Shown in pieces: positions 1 to 13,207 of a stretch of 64,000 nucleotides of DNA. The stretch comes from Trogon surrucura (taxonomy: Eukaryota; Chordata; Aves; Trogoniformes; Trogonidae), in contig CM036617.1 of the NCBI GenBank assembly GCA_020746105.1, positions 37,663,898 to 37,727,897 on the forward strand, in the 5' to 3' direction. The notes beneath the pieces were generated by a model that did not search any database, had not been told where the DNA came from, and saw only the letters and a list, made by a program, of their open reading frames with translations. Within the stretch, counting starts at the first letter, position 1. Every line of letters begins with the position of its first letter. The position numbers were made by a program, and so were the translations under genes.

Positions 1-3000
1 ATACTGTATTTGTGGTCCTTTACTGGTTCTGTCTTGTTTGTCAAGCAAAACGACAATATGGGAGAAGGCATCATGAAAATAAAACCAAACCAGAAAAAAT
101 GCACCTTATAAAAAATACAACAGTAGGTACCTTCTCCCTGTTAGGGATCTGAGTGTGGCGTTCAGCTTCTCTGAAGCAGACAGTCTTCCTAGCCAGCTGT
201 GGGATGGTCAGGTGCATGACTTGGTTAAGTTCTAAATGGTGTACCATGGAAAGCTTCTCTACTTTGTCATTATTCTTATGTTCACTAGCGTTCTTGTGTT
301 CACTTGCCTTCTTACTTTTACTTGCCTTCTTTCCTTTTCCTCCTTTTTCTTCTTTTTCTCTCAAGTCATTAACACAATATTGGCTCAAAAATTGCTTGGA
401 CGTTGCTCAGTTCTAGCTAGTAGTACATTCTGGATAGCCCAAGTAGAAAATTTCTGTTTAATGTTTTGGAAATATTTAAAATTTTTTTCAGAATGAAGAA
501 CTGTGCATACAGTCTTAAATTATTTCTGATTAACTTAACCCTTGAACTAGCTTGTGAAGAATAATTTATTCAATTCAACTCAGGACAGTATCAAAACTAA
601 TCCTAATTAGAATTGTGACAGGCAAAAGTTACAAACTTAGCCATGGGGACATGCTATGATAGCCATACTGATTTTCTGAAGTAAGTTACATTGTGCCATA
701 TGGCTGAATGTTTCTTTACAAATACTAAATCAGTGATATCAGAGATCTCCATCTCTGTAGCTGTCATTCTGTGGCACTCATCAGCCTGCCTCTTCATACC
801 ATGTCACCCTTTACTGCAACAAGAATGATAATGCTCATCCCATTCACATGTGAATGTCTCTTGGACACAGGAAATACTTTTCCTTTCTTTCCTCTGTTCC
901 AGGTTTCTGCCTATGTTTTTAAAAGTTACCATGACACTGGACAGAATTGTGAAGTTTGGTAGCTCACCTCCAAGAAAGATTTTAGAGATTTTCTCCAGTC
1001 TTCAGACCTCTTGTGTTGTTGCTCCTTGTCTTTGATCAATTTTCTGGTAGTGATAATTATTTTCATTCAGGAATTCATAGAAGAAAAGAAGTAGAAATGT
1101 GTTATTTAATGTTTCTTCCCAGTGTAAAATTGTTTACTGCCATGCATGTGCATGGAGGCATGATTTTCTTTATTCTTTTTTTCTTTTTTTTTTCCCTTTG
1201 TATTTTTTTTTTATTTTATTTTTGTCTTAACTTTTTATTTTGTTTTAACTTTCCTATATTCATCAGGAGGCTTAAGTGGTTCTGCTGAACGATGGCAGGG
1301 ATCCAGTATAGATGCTGAAGTTTACAAAGCCCAGGTGGTATACTGACAGATGAATTGTGATGGCAGCTTGAGGGCTTGGTATATTAGACATGATGAGCGG
1401 GTGAGTGAGGAATAAGGGTCTCTGTGGATTTGCACATCCTTCATCGGATCCCTTAAGCTTTCCAAGAGCAAAATTCATTAGGGAGATTAAGTGCAAGACC
1501 AAATGTCTGATGTGACAAGAGAGTGCAGCTGGATTTTTTCCCATTTGCCCAGCTCTGATACCTCAATATTAAATTGATTAGGTCATAGAAATGGCCTTAT
1601 GGAACTTGTAAACTATTTACAGCTCAAGCTTGGGCACAATGTATTCAATATTGACACATGCAGCCAGCCATCAGATCTGCCTGCACCTGCTGAAGTATTG
1701 CTTGTCTGGCTGACACCAAAGCTTTGAGGACTGCCTGTTTAAATCGCTTAGGTAGTGCATGCTAGATAATAATTAATTTTTTAACCTGCTTGAAACAAGG
1801 CTGCAGCACTTGATCCTGCACAAGACTTGAGTCTTCTGAACCCCATCACAGCTGATTCCACATTGATTCTAGGAAGTGGACTAAAAGTGAATAAAGGAGT
1901 TTTTAATATTCTTATCTTTTCCCATGTTTAATTCTACATACAGTCCAACATCAGTACAATCTGTATGCTTACAAAACTCTACGTAGATATGTCAATTATG
2001 GGATAGATGCAACATCTGTCTTGGAACCATTAGCAACGGTAAGACCAATCTTTTATTTCTAGAAGGTCATCTATAATAACATGTACTGTTTATACAGTAA
2101 AAATTATTTATTCTGGATTTGTCCATATGATGTTTTCACAGGCTAGGTAGTGGAATGTATCAAGTTTGATACTGAGCATGACAACCTTTATTTCTCTCTT
2201 TCCTAAATATATTTTGCATGGATCTTTAACAATGTACTGTATCTTTGAAGCAGGTTAGTTTCCTGGAGATAAAATGACTCTTCATATCTGTTCTGAAGGA
2301 AGAAATTAATAGATGTACTTCATCCGCACAGAAAACACTGCTGCTTGGCTAGATATGCATGGCTTTTATGCAAGAATAATTGGAGATAAAACTCATGTAA
2401 GGGCACTAAGCATTTCACATGTAAAAACAACGACATCAAAAGAAAGCACAAACTGGCAGTCTGTGGATAACACAAATGACACTGAATTGCTTCCTAGGTT
2501 GTTGGTTCATTCTAGTTTTCATTTATTAGAGGCTAAGATTCATTTGGCTCAGGTTTAACAGATTTCCAACCACAGGAGCAGTGAGGAACTGCCTTCTGAG
2601 GTGCCTGCTGAGGTCATCAGTGAGACCTTTGAAGAGAGTGTCTTAAATTACAAGTGCTATATGCAGAACTGGAATCAGAAAGGTTGTAATGAACATAGGT
2701 ACTGAGAGAATCTTTTTAAAGCAAAGTAAACAGTGAAAGAGGGGATGAAAGACATTAACCTATGTGGCAGGGGGGACCATGATTATTGTGATGCTCAAGA
2801 TTCTGCTTCGGGGGTCGCACTGGCACATATTTAATAAGTTATATTGTAAAGTGAGAAGTAGTAAAGCAGCTCAGCCTTGCAAAGTGTGTGGCTTCAGTAT
2901 TGAAGAGACACAGACCAGTTGCCATTTTTTTTTGATATTGCCTTGAGGGCAGAAAGGAAGGAAGAGGTGTCAGAGCACAGTCTCAGCCTTATTTCTGTTC

Positions 3001-4044
3001 TTACTCTTTTATCATTAACCAGCTCTCTGGAGCAGCCAGTGGGGTGCACTGCTTAGAAACTACTTCAGAGCTAAGATGGAATCACTATGGAAGAAAGGAG
3101 TTTTAACCCCCCTCGGTGTCAATGTTTTATGTAGTCTGCTCTTTGCTTTGGTGAAGTTAAAGGTCTTCTGTGTTAGAACATTTTGAGTTCTAATTCATTT
3201 TTTAGCTATTTCTGCTAGTTTTGTTCGACTTTGTGCAAATCATCTGAATGTGCCAAATATAATCTGAAATATGGTGCATTTGAAAAGAAGAATGGGCAAC
3301 TGATGGACTTAGATAAACTACCTAAATTGTGAAAGAGGGATTTTCCATCTATGAGTACAGAATAAAAACTGCAGTGACTGGCTTCTGACACACTAACGGG
3401 TAGTCTGAGTAGTGAAAATATGCCAGTGAAGTTCATGTGGATTAGTGTCCTCTCCCAATGACACCAGTCAGCGTGATATTTTCCCTTGCTTCACATGACA
3501 CTTTAAATTCAGATAGCAAATATATCTGCACCTATACAGCCATTTATCCAGTGAACGGAACATTATTTTGAGTAATATCTATCTGGTATTTGTAAAAGTG
3601 TCTGTTAACAGTAACTATGCTAGTCAGATCTCTTGGTAGACAAAGAAATTCAACTCCTAAAGGAATTTCAGATAAGGCATTTTAGAAATAAGGTTTCTGA
3701 ATAGGGTTATATGTTTTCTGTGTCTTGTTCAGTTGACAAGCTTGAAGGAAGCTAGCTTATCTAAAGTACAGACATTTCACTGTCTCAGAAAAAGAACATA
3801 CCATTTGTGCTAAAACAACGAACTTGTTTGAATGTGAGAGTATTTTCACATAAATGAAGTAATTTTATTTATTCAGTCACATAATTTTCACGTCTGAATA
3901 GTTTTATCAGGTTGCTGACTGATGTAAACATATTCTTGTTATTCTCTACAGAAAAGGGTGGTGGGACAGATGACAATACTTTTTAAGTCCGGCCCAGGGC
4001 AATAATAAGGCATTTATTCATACACTTAATGAGGTGTTCTAGTG
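1..4044. other. Unique AT-rich intergenic or intronic DNA
   Basis: I see no host gene or recognisable transposon here. Short open frames exist on both strands but have no domain signature or convincing splice context. Low-complexity stretches include a pyrimidine-rich tract around 275-365 on the + strand and T-rich sequence at about 1175-1245. One region, 2313-2706, is listed separately because a single frame stays nearly open. Confidence 0.6.
2313..2706 (+). other. Nearly open frame with one internal stop, origin unknown
   Basis: One + strand frame runs from an ATG at 2313 to a TGA ending near 2706, interrupted only by a TAA at 2556-2558. The part after the stop is rich in Glu and Ser, with Tyr, Cys and Asn towards its end. 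It matches no family I recognise. In AT-rich DNA roughly 130 codons with a single stop is uncommon but possible by chance. It could be a decayed coding fragment, an unrecognised old retroelement, or noise. No splice sites or poly(A) tail were found that would mark it as a retrocopy. Confidence 0.12.
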
Positions 4045-4898
4045 TCACAGTATCACAGAATGTTAGGGATTGGAAGGGACCTCAAAAGATCATCTAGTCC
4101 AATCCCCCTGACAGAGCAGGAATGCCTAGATTATGCTACACAGGAAGGCACCCAGGCAGGTTTTGAACGTCTCCAGAGAAAGATACTCCACAGCCTCCCT
4201 GGGCAGCCTGTTGCAGTGTTCTGTCACCCTCACCGAAAAGAAGTTTCTTCTCAAATTTGAGTGGAACATCTTGTGTTCCAGCTTGATTCCATTATCCCTT
4301 GTCCTATCATTGTTTGCTGCCAAGAAGATCCTGGCTCCATCCTCGTGACACTCCCCCTTTATATGTTTATAAACACTAATAAGGTCTCCCCTTAGTCTCC
4401 TCCAAACCAAAGAGACTCAGCTCCCTCAGCCTTTTCTCATAAGGGAGATGCTCCACTCCCTTAATCATCCTAGTTGCCCTGTGCTGGACTCTCTCCAGCA
4501 GTTCCCTGTCCTTCTTGAACTGAGGGGCCCAGAACCGCACACAATATTCCAGATGGGGTCTCACCAGGGCAGAGTAGAGGGGAAGGAGAACCTCTCTCGT
4601 TCTACAAACCACCCCCCTTCTAATACACCCCAGGATGTCATTGGCCTTCTTAACCACAAGGTCACAGTGCTAGCTCATGGTCATCCTGCTGTCCACCAGG
4701 ACCCGCTGCTCTTTAACTATACTGCTCTTTAGCAGGTCATTCCCCAACCTATACTGGAACCTGGGGTTGTTCCTGCCCAGGTGTAGGACCCTACAATTTC
4801 CTTTGTTGTATTTCATCAAGTTATTCCCCGCCCAACTCTCCAGCCTGTCCAGGTCTCGCTGGATGGCAGCACAGCCTTCTGGCATGTCAGCCACTCCT
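4045..4898 (-). mobile_element. CR1 LINE fragment (3' end, 5'-truncated)
   Basis: On the minus strand this is the last part of CR1 ORF2 plus the 3' UTR. Minus-strand translation gives thumb-region and C-terminal CR1 peptides such as [24 protein letters not shown] and [13 protein letters not shown]. The + strand begins with the complement of the CR1 tail (tatcacagaatgttagggat). Several frame breaks split the peptides, and the catalytic RT core is absent through 5' truncation near 4898. It belongs to the same subfamily as the copies at 13.2 and 39.6 kb. Confidence 0.93.
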
Positions 4899-5763
4899 CA
4901 AGTGTCAAAAGTGTGCTGTACCATGGCAAAAAAAAAAACAAACTAATTTATTTGCTAACCCTGCATAACTTTAGAGTGGAATGCTAAGTTAAAATCTATA
5001 AACTGCTTCTCTGAGAATCAAAACAAATAAAAGATTCCCAAAATTTCTGAGTGTAGGACAGCCTCCAAAACAGCTGTAAGTATGAAATGCCTTGCTCCCA
5101 CTTACCTCAAGTCTACAGGACTGCACATAGATATTTAGACATATCTAGATAGATAGTCACTAGACATACAGAACCTAAAACCTATGCAAGTAGATGCCAG
5201 TTGGGTTGTAATACCCACGAATTATACAAGTTGGGTGTGAAATATTCAGAACACCTAAGATCTTCCCTCAGTAGACAATGTAGACACGACAAAATTAAAG
5301 ATCTCCTCCCTAAAAGGGCCTCCATGTTTTGACTTTGGTTCTTTTATGATTAATTTAACTAGAAAATTATGCCACCCCAGAGCAGAAAAGAATATTGCCA
5401 TGTGGCAATTCAAAAGCTTTAAATTTCACTTGAAAAATTGCAGAGGTAAACTATGCCCAAGACACAGTTGTCCAATACTTACTAGTGAACTCCTGTAGGG
5501 TTTGCTTTGCATTTGCTTTGTCTTAGAAGTCAGATTTGTTTCACTCTGTAGCAGGTGCTTGTTGACAACTATCACTAGTGTTTCATTCCAGTATTTGCAA
5601 GTGGCACGACTTCTGCTGTGTTCTGAATTCAGTGTATTGAGCTAACAATAAAACAGCTTCATATGACATGAGTTTACTATTGAATTATCACAGTTAAAGT
5701 ATTTTTGTGAACCACATCACTCATCTAATTACTATAGATAACATCGTGCTCTGACCTACTCGA
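4899..5763. other. Unique AT-rich DNA between CR1 fragments
   Basis: Apart from an A9 run directly beside the CR1 truncation point, I see no gene, repeat or structured element here. Confidence 0.5.
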
Positions 5764-5858
5764 GAGGTGGCGTCCTTGCCCACAACAGGCAGGTTGGATT
5801 AAAATGATCTCTAAAGGTCCCTTCCAGTCCAGGCCATTCTATGACGATTCTATGATAT
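5764..5858 (+). mobile_element. Short CR1 LINE 3' tail fragment
   Basis: This is a piece of CR1 3' UTR in + orientation, recognisable from gaggtggcgtcc, caggttggatt and ggtcccttccag, and ending in degenerate CR1 tail units (cattctatgacgattctatg). It has no coding content. The number of mismatches from a typical CR1 end suggests an old insertion. Confidence 0.85.
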
Positions 5859-8717
5859 ATGAGAAAAACTAGAAACCTGAAAAGCATTGCTTTTAAAATA
5901 CATGTTGTTGATTATTTTTATTTATTTTTTTTTTAAATGAACATCTGATTATAGGCACAGCTTTTGATCTAAAGTGACACTGTTATATCTAGTTAACTTG
6001 AGGGAAGAATACTAACACTTCCTTAACCAAAACCATAAAAGCTGTGGAGGTTTCTGTTCAGAAATATGAATCGCAGTTGCACGATTAAAATAGGTAGTTA
6101 TATATCCAAATTTATTTATTTTGCTGGGTTTGTGTCTCAAAATGTAGCTGTTCATGAACACACGTAAACACAGTAAAAAATTTTCCAGATGGAATATTTA
6201 TTGAACTGCTGAAACTGATAATCATACTAAGGATTAAAAAGTACTTCTTATGAAATTTTAATTTCTAGAATCAGGAACACATACTTCACATACTAAATTA
6301 ACTTACTGACACACACCAAACACTTAAAAACTCTGAGGTGCACACTAAGCATCCGGTTACTCTGGTCCCAGTGGTTTTCTGAAATAGGGGACAGTGAACC
6401 TACTGCAGTGTCATTTGACATAATGTAGTCATGAGTCGCTCTTCAAGATTTAATATTCCTAAATTTAGATGCAGGTATTTGACACTTGCAATATCTCTAC
6501 AGGCCATAGTGGACATTCAGAAATATATCTCACATGTAAATGCAGATGTGTAAGTGTCTTGCATTGAATCCCATCCAATAGGGCTTAAGTTATACAATCT
6601 TTGGCTATTTTACAACTTAAAATTTCCTTAAGAAGAGGAAAATGTAACTGAGAAACCAAGAAGAAAAACCACGTTATAAAATTAGTTTATACTAAGGAAC
6701 ATTTTTAAGCAATTAATGCTTTTTTAGAAACCTAAGTCACTAATCTGTGCTTAACTTTAAAAATATATATGGATGTCCTGTAGGCAGCATTCTTCACTGA
6801 CATGTTTGCAGTGCTTTGTTAGGTAAAACCTTCATTCAAATGTGGCATTCCTACTTACAAAGCAAAGACAGAATTGGAAACACATTTCTTAACTATCACA
6901 GCCTTTTCTGCTGTTTGTCTATGCAGAATCTGAAGGCAGGCTTCCTCTGTCTAAATGTCGACAGCTCTTGAATATCTATGCCAAAGCTAATTTCCCTAAG
7001 CATTCTTAATATATTCCTTTATGCTCCTATAGAGAGAAAAAGAAGCAACTGTAGGGAACAATTAATTTCATCTTAAAATAGAAAGAACAAATTGCTTCCT
7101 AAAAATGACTCTTTGCTTCACTTGGAGAAACTATAAAGAGATTTCGGGGAGAGTGTCTCAGATGTAGGCTTCTACATTATAGACAACTAAAGTGAGGTGA
7201 GATGATTTTCACTTTAAGTATCAATATAAATAGCTGCATCACGATTTATATGAATAGTTGTGCACATGGAGCCAGTATACTTAAGTTTAGGTACATTAAA
7301 GACCCACGACATGAAATTATAGCATTTAGCTGAGAAAGCTATGGCAGTCTCATAGCAAAGCAACTTTCTAAATTACTTTGATAGGAAGTTGTGAAAGTAC
7401 AGTTCTGGTTCTAGCCCTGGACTTTTTTCTGTTATAGTAGTGCAAGGTGGTTTCAGATCTTGTGGAAAAAGAGAAGGGTTCAATCTCAGTGCAGTGACTT
7501 TCAGAAATTAACAGTCAGTCAGCCCTGGTCTGTATACATAAATATACACATACATCATAAGCAAATCTACACCGACACGTGCCCTCTCAGACACATGGAA
7601 AAAAAGAAAGAATGTGTATACATTCCATGGAAATACTTGTTGCAGTGCAGATGCCTCACCTAAAAGTCCATAACTGCTTAAAATGAAGGTTTTCAAAAGC
7701 TGTTAAAGGCATAACCAAAGACAGAATCAAAACTAATAATGTTGAAAGGACAAAATTATAATTGTTTAGCAAAATTAAGCAGTTTTGATGGTGTGAGTTC
7801 TTTCAAATTCTTACCTAATTTCTAAATAGTCTAAGTGTCTGAAACCTTCTCTTTCCCCTCCCTTTCCTTCCTCCCTCCATTCTCCTTTTCTATAGAATCA
7901 CTGAGAAAGTGTTGGTCATGTTAAACCTTAAATATAGCCGAATTTGACTGTTGTCAAAGGGAGTCCAAGTCTCAAAGTACCAGCCATTCTCGCGTGTCAC
8001 CTGCTCATTCTGGTGCAATATTAGTTGGTTGTGAGAACTCTCAGTGAGCTTCTTGTAGCCGTCCTAAAACTATCCAAAAAGGATCTTTATAAATCCTACA
8101 AAATGGCAGAATGACATAATAAGCAACTCTTTAGTAAGCAGCACATGTTCACTTTTTTTTGTTCTCAAACCAACAGATTCGCTCTATATGTGATATAAAC
8201 CAGATTGTGCAGACATGGTATATCTCACAAAGTATAAAACATTTTCAACTTAGTGTCTGCACAGTAGATTTGTGATGACATGCATTGAAGTAACTTCTTA
8301 CAAGACTGCAGTCCTTATTGGCAGTCCTGTATTGGTCACAGGTTATATACTTTTTTACTCTTAAAATTTAGGTGATTTAAGTGATCCAACTAAAATTTAG
8401 GTAGACTAGTGGCAAATAAGTTTCCTAATGGTGATACAGTTTCATTTTTATTTGTGAAGGAGTGGTTTTATCTCAATTCCAAGGACAATTAGCTTTTGAT
8501 GATGGCTCATCATCAAAATATGTGGGCTTTAGCTTGGTAGCATGCTGAGGTGAGCACATGAATTTTCACCTGAAGAAGACAAGCATAAGAGAGATGGGAT
8601 ACAAGTGTAGAATGGACAATAATCAAAGCAGGCTGTCTAGAGGAAATATCCAAACGACTGTTCCTCTCTTGAGGCTGAGTACCCACACCTCAGATTTACA
8701 AGTAAGGCATCGCTATG

Positions 8718-8737
8718 AAAAAAAAAAAAAAAAAAAA
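8718..8737. repeat. A20 homopolymer
   Basis: An uninterrupted run of 20 adenines. No recognisable retrosequence precedes it, so I do not read it as a retrocopy tail. Confidence 0.9.
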
Positions 8738-10992
8738 GACATAAAGATCAAATTATCTTCAACTTTTAGAAGAAAAAATGCACACTTTTTGTTTAATAAT
8801 AGGTCTTACCTTTTTCACAATAACTTGTGTCTTTTTTATCCAGTGAATGTTCAGGGTAAAATTCACAACCAGTTCAAGAGTGGGACTAACTGGCTTCCTT
8901 TTCTCCTACCAGAGAGAAAGCTCTGTTTTCAAGTCTGAACACTCAAGTTCTGTGTGTTGTCCTTCCTGCCTTATGATTTTATTGCTGTTCTCTACAAGAT
9001 TTTTCAGATTTGATTCTTTTACCTTATGTTGTAGGCAGCAGACAAATAAAACGGGGTACAGATATTTTTAAATGTTTCCTTTTGCAACCGTTCTACATTT
9101 CATGGAATAATTAAAAATTCATTTGTTTAGAGAAAGGGAAAATAAACATCACTCCGTAATCTCATGGCACAAGAGTATAGTCTCACTTCCAGATTCATTT
9201 TCAATGCTGATTAGTTTCAGTGGAGATGGAGGGCTTTTGAAATTAGTATTGGGACCTCTCTAATATTTTAGATGTTTACCTACACCTTAAATTTTCACTT
9301 ACAGTCTCAGTTTCTCTACAACAAAAAGTTAGGTTTATGATATCATACATTTTTTGAAAAGGCTACAATAAAGAATACCATAATTAGGTAGTGTTAGCTA
9401 TTAAACAATTCTAACCACAGTCACGGCAATATAAAACTAGCCTGGTTCTGTAGAGGATGATTTTTTTCTGAATTTACAGTGATATGTTTTTTTTTTTTTT
9501 ACTTTTATGTCTTCATAAAAAACGTTTTTCTACAAATACGGCAAGTTTTATATGACAGCAATATCAGATGTATAAGAAACCAACAATTACCTTTTTTTCA
9601 GAGAAGACCTTCAATCTTACTTGCACAGGTACTTTTTTACTGAAGTTGTATTTCTTTTGGGAGCAACACATTAGTGTAACTCTAGGGCTATAGGTACATT
9701 ACTTGCATCTTTAACATGTTAAGGGAAGAATAAAAATAGATTAAATTGATAGCTTAGAGGAAATAGATGATAAAACTATGCATGCTCATAATTTTTACTC
9801 CTAATTACGTTTTAAACCATTACATCTTAATGTTAATCTCTAATGTAGAGAGAATTTCAACGTAAAAGAACGACATGATTTTTTGTAGCACCACGTACAT
9901 CCTACAATATAGATTAAAAGCACCTGTTAAGCAGCAAGGTAAATGTGTCACACTGCATCGGCTGTGGAAAGACATTTCTAACATGCAAGAGTGGACTGAC
10001 AAGAATAAAGAGATATGGCAGACAGAAAGAATCACCGCTGTTGTGAACTTTCAAATTAACTCCTTTACAGCAGAGCGATTTTCATGACACATAACTGTTA
10101 CTCTGCATACATTTTTTTATATACTTTTTAATTACTAACCAGAACTAATTTTGACTCTGTTTTTTTTCAACATAGAACCTGATTCTAAAAAGCCCAGAGC
10201 AAGCTACAGCTGAAAGAAATTGAGAGTGCTCAGGGCTGCACACAGAAAGGGAATGCATTAGAGTTGAGCTGGACAAAACCTATTTGCTAGCATTTTCATC
10301 ATACTGAAAGTATAGTGGAATCTGATTTAAGCCAGACTGTTCCACTTACTCCAGTGAAAGTGTACTACATTTAAAGTTAGAATAATAGAGTGATGAATCA
10401 GACCTCTCAATGTTAGAAACAAAACTAGCACAGGAGGCCAGTGACTCCTAAATTTATGAACAGCTTAATACATTGAACTTAACAGAGTTATACCGGCTTA
10501 AAATTGTAACAGTACACTCATGAATTGAGCAGAAAATTCACTTCACGTTAACTTTTATGTATATATTTAAAGTGCAAATCTGCATTTTCCATTGTATTTG
10601 CCTATTTTGTGATCCGTTCTTTCAATGCCTATTAGTATTATTTTTCCTGACTTGTTGGGTTGTTTTCCTCAGCAGCCTCTTATTACGGGTACACATCAGT
10701 ATCACAGAACTCCAACTGTTAATTCTACCTCTTTGCCCTGGCTTAACACAGTTGCCCATTGTAGACACGAGACTCTGGTGAAGATCTCCAGGCAGCAGTG
10801 CTGCGAAGTGTTTCCTCCTGTGTATCAGTGAACACTGGAATATTTATTTATGTATTTTACTCCAAGGAGGTATGGTATATCACGGAGCCCTTGCTGTGGT
10901 AATGAACTACACTGTATATGCTTTAGGTCTCAGACAGCTGATACCCTTTCCTCTAAAGCAAAATCTAGAAAAAAACAAATAGACCACCCCCT

Positions 10993-11031
10993 AAAAAAAA
11001 AAAAAAAAAAAAGAAAAAAAAAAGAAAAAAA
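10993..11031. repeat. A-rich low-complexity tract
   Basis: Runs of 20, 10 and 7 adenines separated by single guanines. It may be an old degraded poly(A) tract or simple-repeat expansion; no retrosequence could be recognised next to it. Confidence 0.9.
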
Positions 11032-12537
11032 GACATGTTAAAAGCAATTTTTCCTCTTCAGTGAACAGATTATTGTAAATTTTCCAGCCTGGTTTCTCAT
11101 TGTTGTGAAGCATCCTGCCAGGATTTGTCAGGTGAAGTATGCAAGGTGACTGATGGTAAGCAGCACAATTCTCATCACAACAATAGATGTGGCAGGTCAG
11201 GAAATTCCATACTGAATAAATCCCTTGTTCAGTCAAAAATATTAACTAGTTATAAATACTGACAGCACTGGATGGTTTCTACTAACAGACAACCTTGTTC
11301 TGTTTTAGTGAACGTTTGCATTTTGTATCAAACAGTTATTAACAGTGAAATGAACAGTAAAAGTTCCCTTGTCTTTAGAAAAAAATCCATTATACCTTCT
11401 CCTCTCGTAACTCAAAGATCTTGTACAAAGTCCAAGAGTTCTAGATTTCTGCTGGAATTTATTTGTAAAGTTGGAAGTTATTATGACAATAAGTAAGTGG
11501 TATTTGTCTGTGGACAACTATTTTTCTTCCATAGTCGCTGCCATCATACTTCAACCTCTCATACGTATCTTGAAGATGAATATCAGTAACTATAGGCACA
11601 AGACTATTTGTTTATAGTCTATGTACGTCTGTGTGTTTGAAGTCCATCCTGTTTCCACCCCATCTCATTTTCCATTCTCTTCCTTCAGAAGGCCAGAGCA
11701 ATAATAAGAGAGCAGAAATGTCAGTATCAGAACATTTTGCATCTTCAGCTCTTTATGAAAGTATTTACTTCAGATCTGCTTTTCTCAGTTTTATTGAACT
11801 AATGTGCCAAGGTTCATTGTATAAGTAATATACAGTAATAAAGAATGTTTTGCTTTTACTGGTTTCCTTTTCTTGTTTCAGCTGTCAACGGGGATGTTAG
11901 AAAGAAAATTCTCTTCATGCAGAAGTGAAAAAATTTGTTTAGCTCTTCAGTTTACATTTTTTAAACAATTGCTGTAACACAACTGTCTACAGAAAGCTGA
12001 GTGAGCTTTCTCTAGGTACTGTTCCATCAGTTTGGATGGATGCTATTTGCTAAATCCTTGACAATATATGACACCTCTTTTTAGATTACAATGAGATACA
12101 GTAAGTTTGTTATTGTAAATTCTTTTTAAATTTACTTTTTTCAGATTAATGAAAATTGGAAATATTCAGTTAAAGCCGAATTCTAATCATGTTTACATTA
12201 AAAGCAGCAAATACATATAATATTTTCTAAGTACCAATCTTTTAATTTCTTTTTTTCAGAGTATAAAGATAATTATAAAGTTATTTAACATGCAGAAATT
12301 TTCACTTATATAACCTCATCTGTTCGAAAATAAGTTAGTTCATTTTATGAATGTTCAATGAAGTCGAGGAAAAAGGAAATCCATATATCAAATTTGATTT
12401 GATATAAACTTTTTTATGATCTTCTAATTTACACTGAAAGTATATATTTGTTTCTCTCAAAAGTTTTTCAAAACTCTGCTGTAAACTGTGTGTACTATGT
12501 TAGGTGACATACGTTCCTTAATTTCTCTCTCTCTATA

Positions 12538-13060
12538 AAATCACAAGATCATAGAACCATATAACAGTTTGGGTTGGAAGGGACCCTAAAGATCATTCAG
12601 TTCCAACCTCCCTGCCATGAGCAGGGACACCTCTCACTGGACAAGGTTGCTCGAAGCCCCATCCAGCCCGTACTTGAGCGCTTCCAGGGAGGGACATTCA
12701 GAACTTCTCTGAGCCACCTGTTCCCGTGTTCCACCACTCTCGTAATAAAGAACTTCTTCTAAACGTCTGATCAAAATCCACTCTGCCCTAGATTAAAGCC
12801 ATTGTGCCTCATCCTTCTGCCATGTGCCTTGTGAACAGTCCCTCCCCAGCTTTCCTGTAGGTCCACTTCAGGTATTGGAAGGCAGCTATAATGTCTCCTC
12901 AGTGTCTTCTCCAGACTGTACAAGTCCAACTGTCTTAAACATGTCTTCATAGCAGAGGTTGTGAGCCTACTCTGGACCTGCTCCAACAGGTTCATGTCTT
13001 TCTTGTATTGAGGTTTTTAGAGCTGTATGCAGTACTCCAGGTGGAGTCTCTCTGAACTCC
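12538..13060 (-). mobile_element. Old CR1 LINE fragment (3' part)
   Basis: Minus-oriented CR1. The + strand begins with the complement of a CR1 tail (cacaagatcatagaacc), followed by tttgggttggaagggacc and the complement of the C-terminal ORF2 region. Peptides such as LRRHYSC and LLEQVQSRLTTSAM appear on the minus strand. It is more diverged than the copies at 13.2 and 39.6 kb and has no long frame. The 5' truncation is near 13060, just before the + oriented CR1. Confidence 0.9.
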
Positions 13061-13207
13061 TTTTCTAATTTTCTATTTTTACAAATGTTATGAATTATTT
13101 AACAGAAGTGTATGTAGTCTATTTCAGTACTACTGTCTTCAGCTTGATGTTTCAGTTAGAGAACTTTTTGTCTCTTAATTGTTTCATAATGACTGGACTG
13201 TTTCATA

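Larger units (their letters stand above)
5859..12537. other. Unique AT-rich DNA with homopolymer runs
   Basis: I found no gene or transposon in this 6.7-kb stretch. It holds a T-rich run near 5923-5935, a C/T-rich tract near 7850-7890 (ccctccctttccttcctccc), A20 at 8718-8737, a T run near 9487-9500 and an A-rich block at 10993-11031. The open frames at 8558-8938 and 9875-10087 are short, cross low-complexity sequence, and show no domains. Confidence 0.55.

Noticed and set aside
890-960. Exon-like segment after a pyrimidine-rich acceptor (ctttcctctgttccag)
   Set aside because: No good donor follows and the frame reaches a stop quickly; the pyrimidine tract is part of general T-rich sequence.
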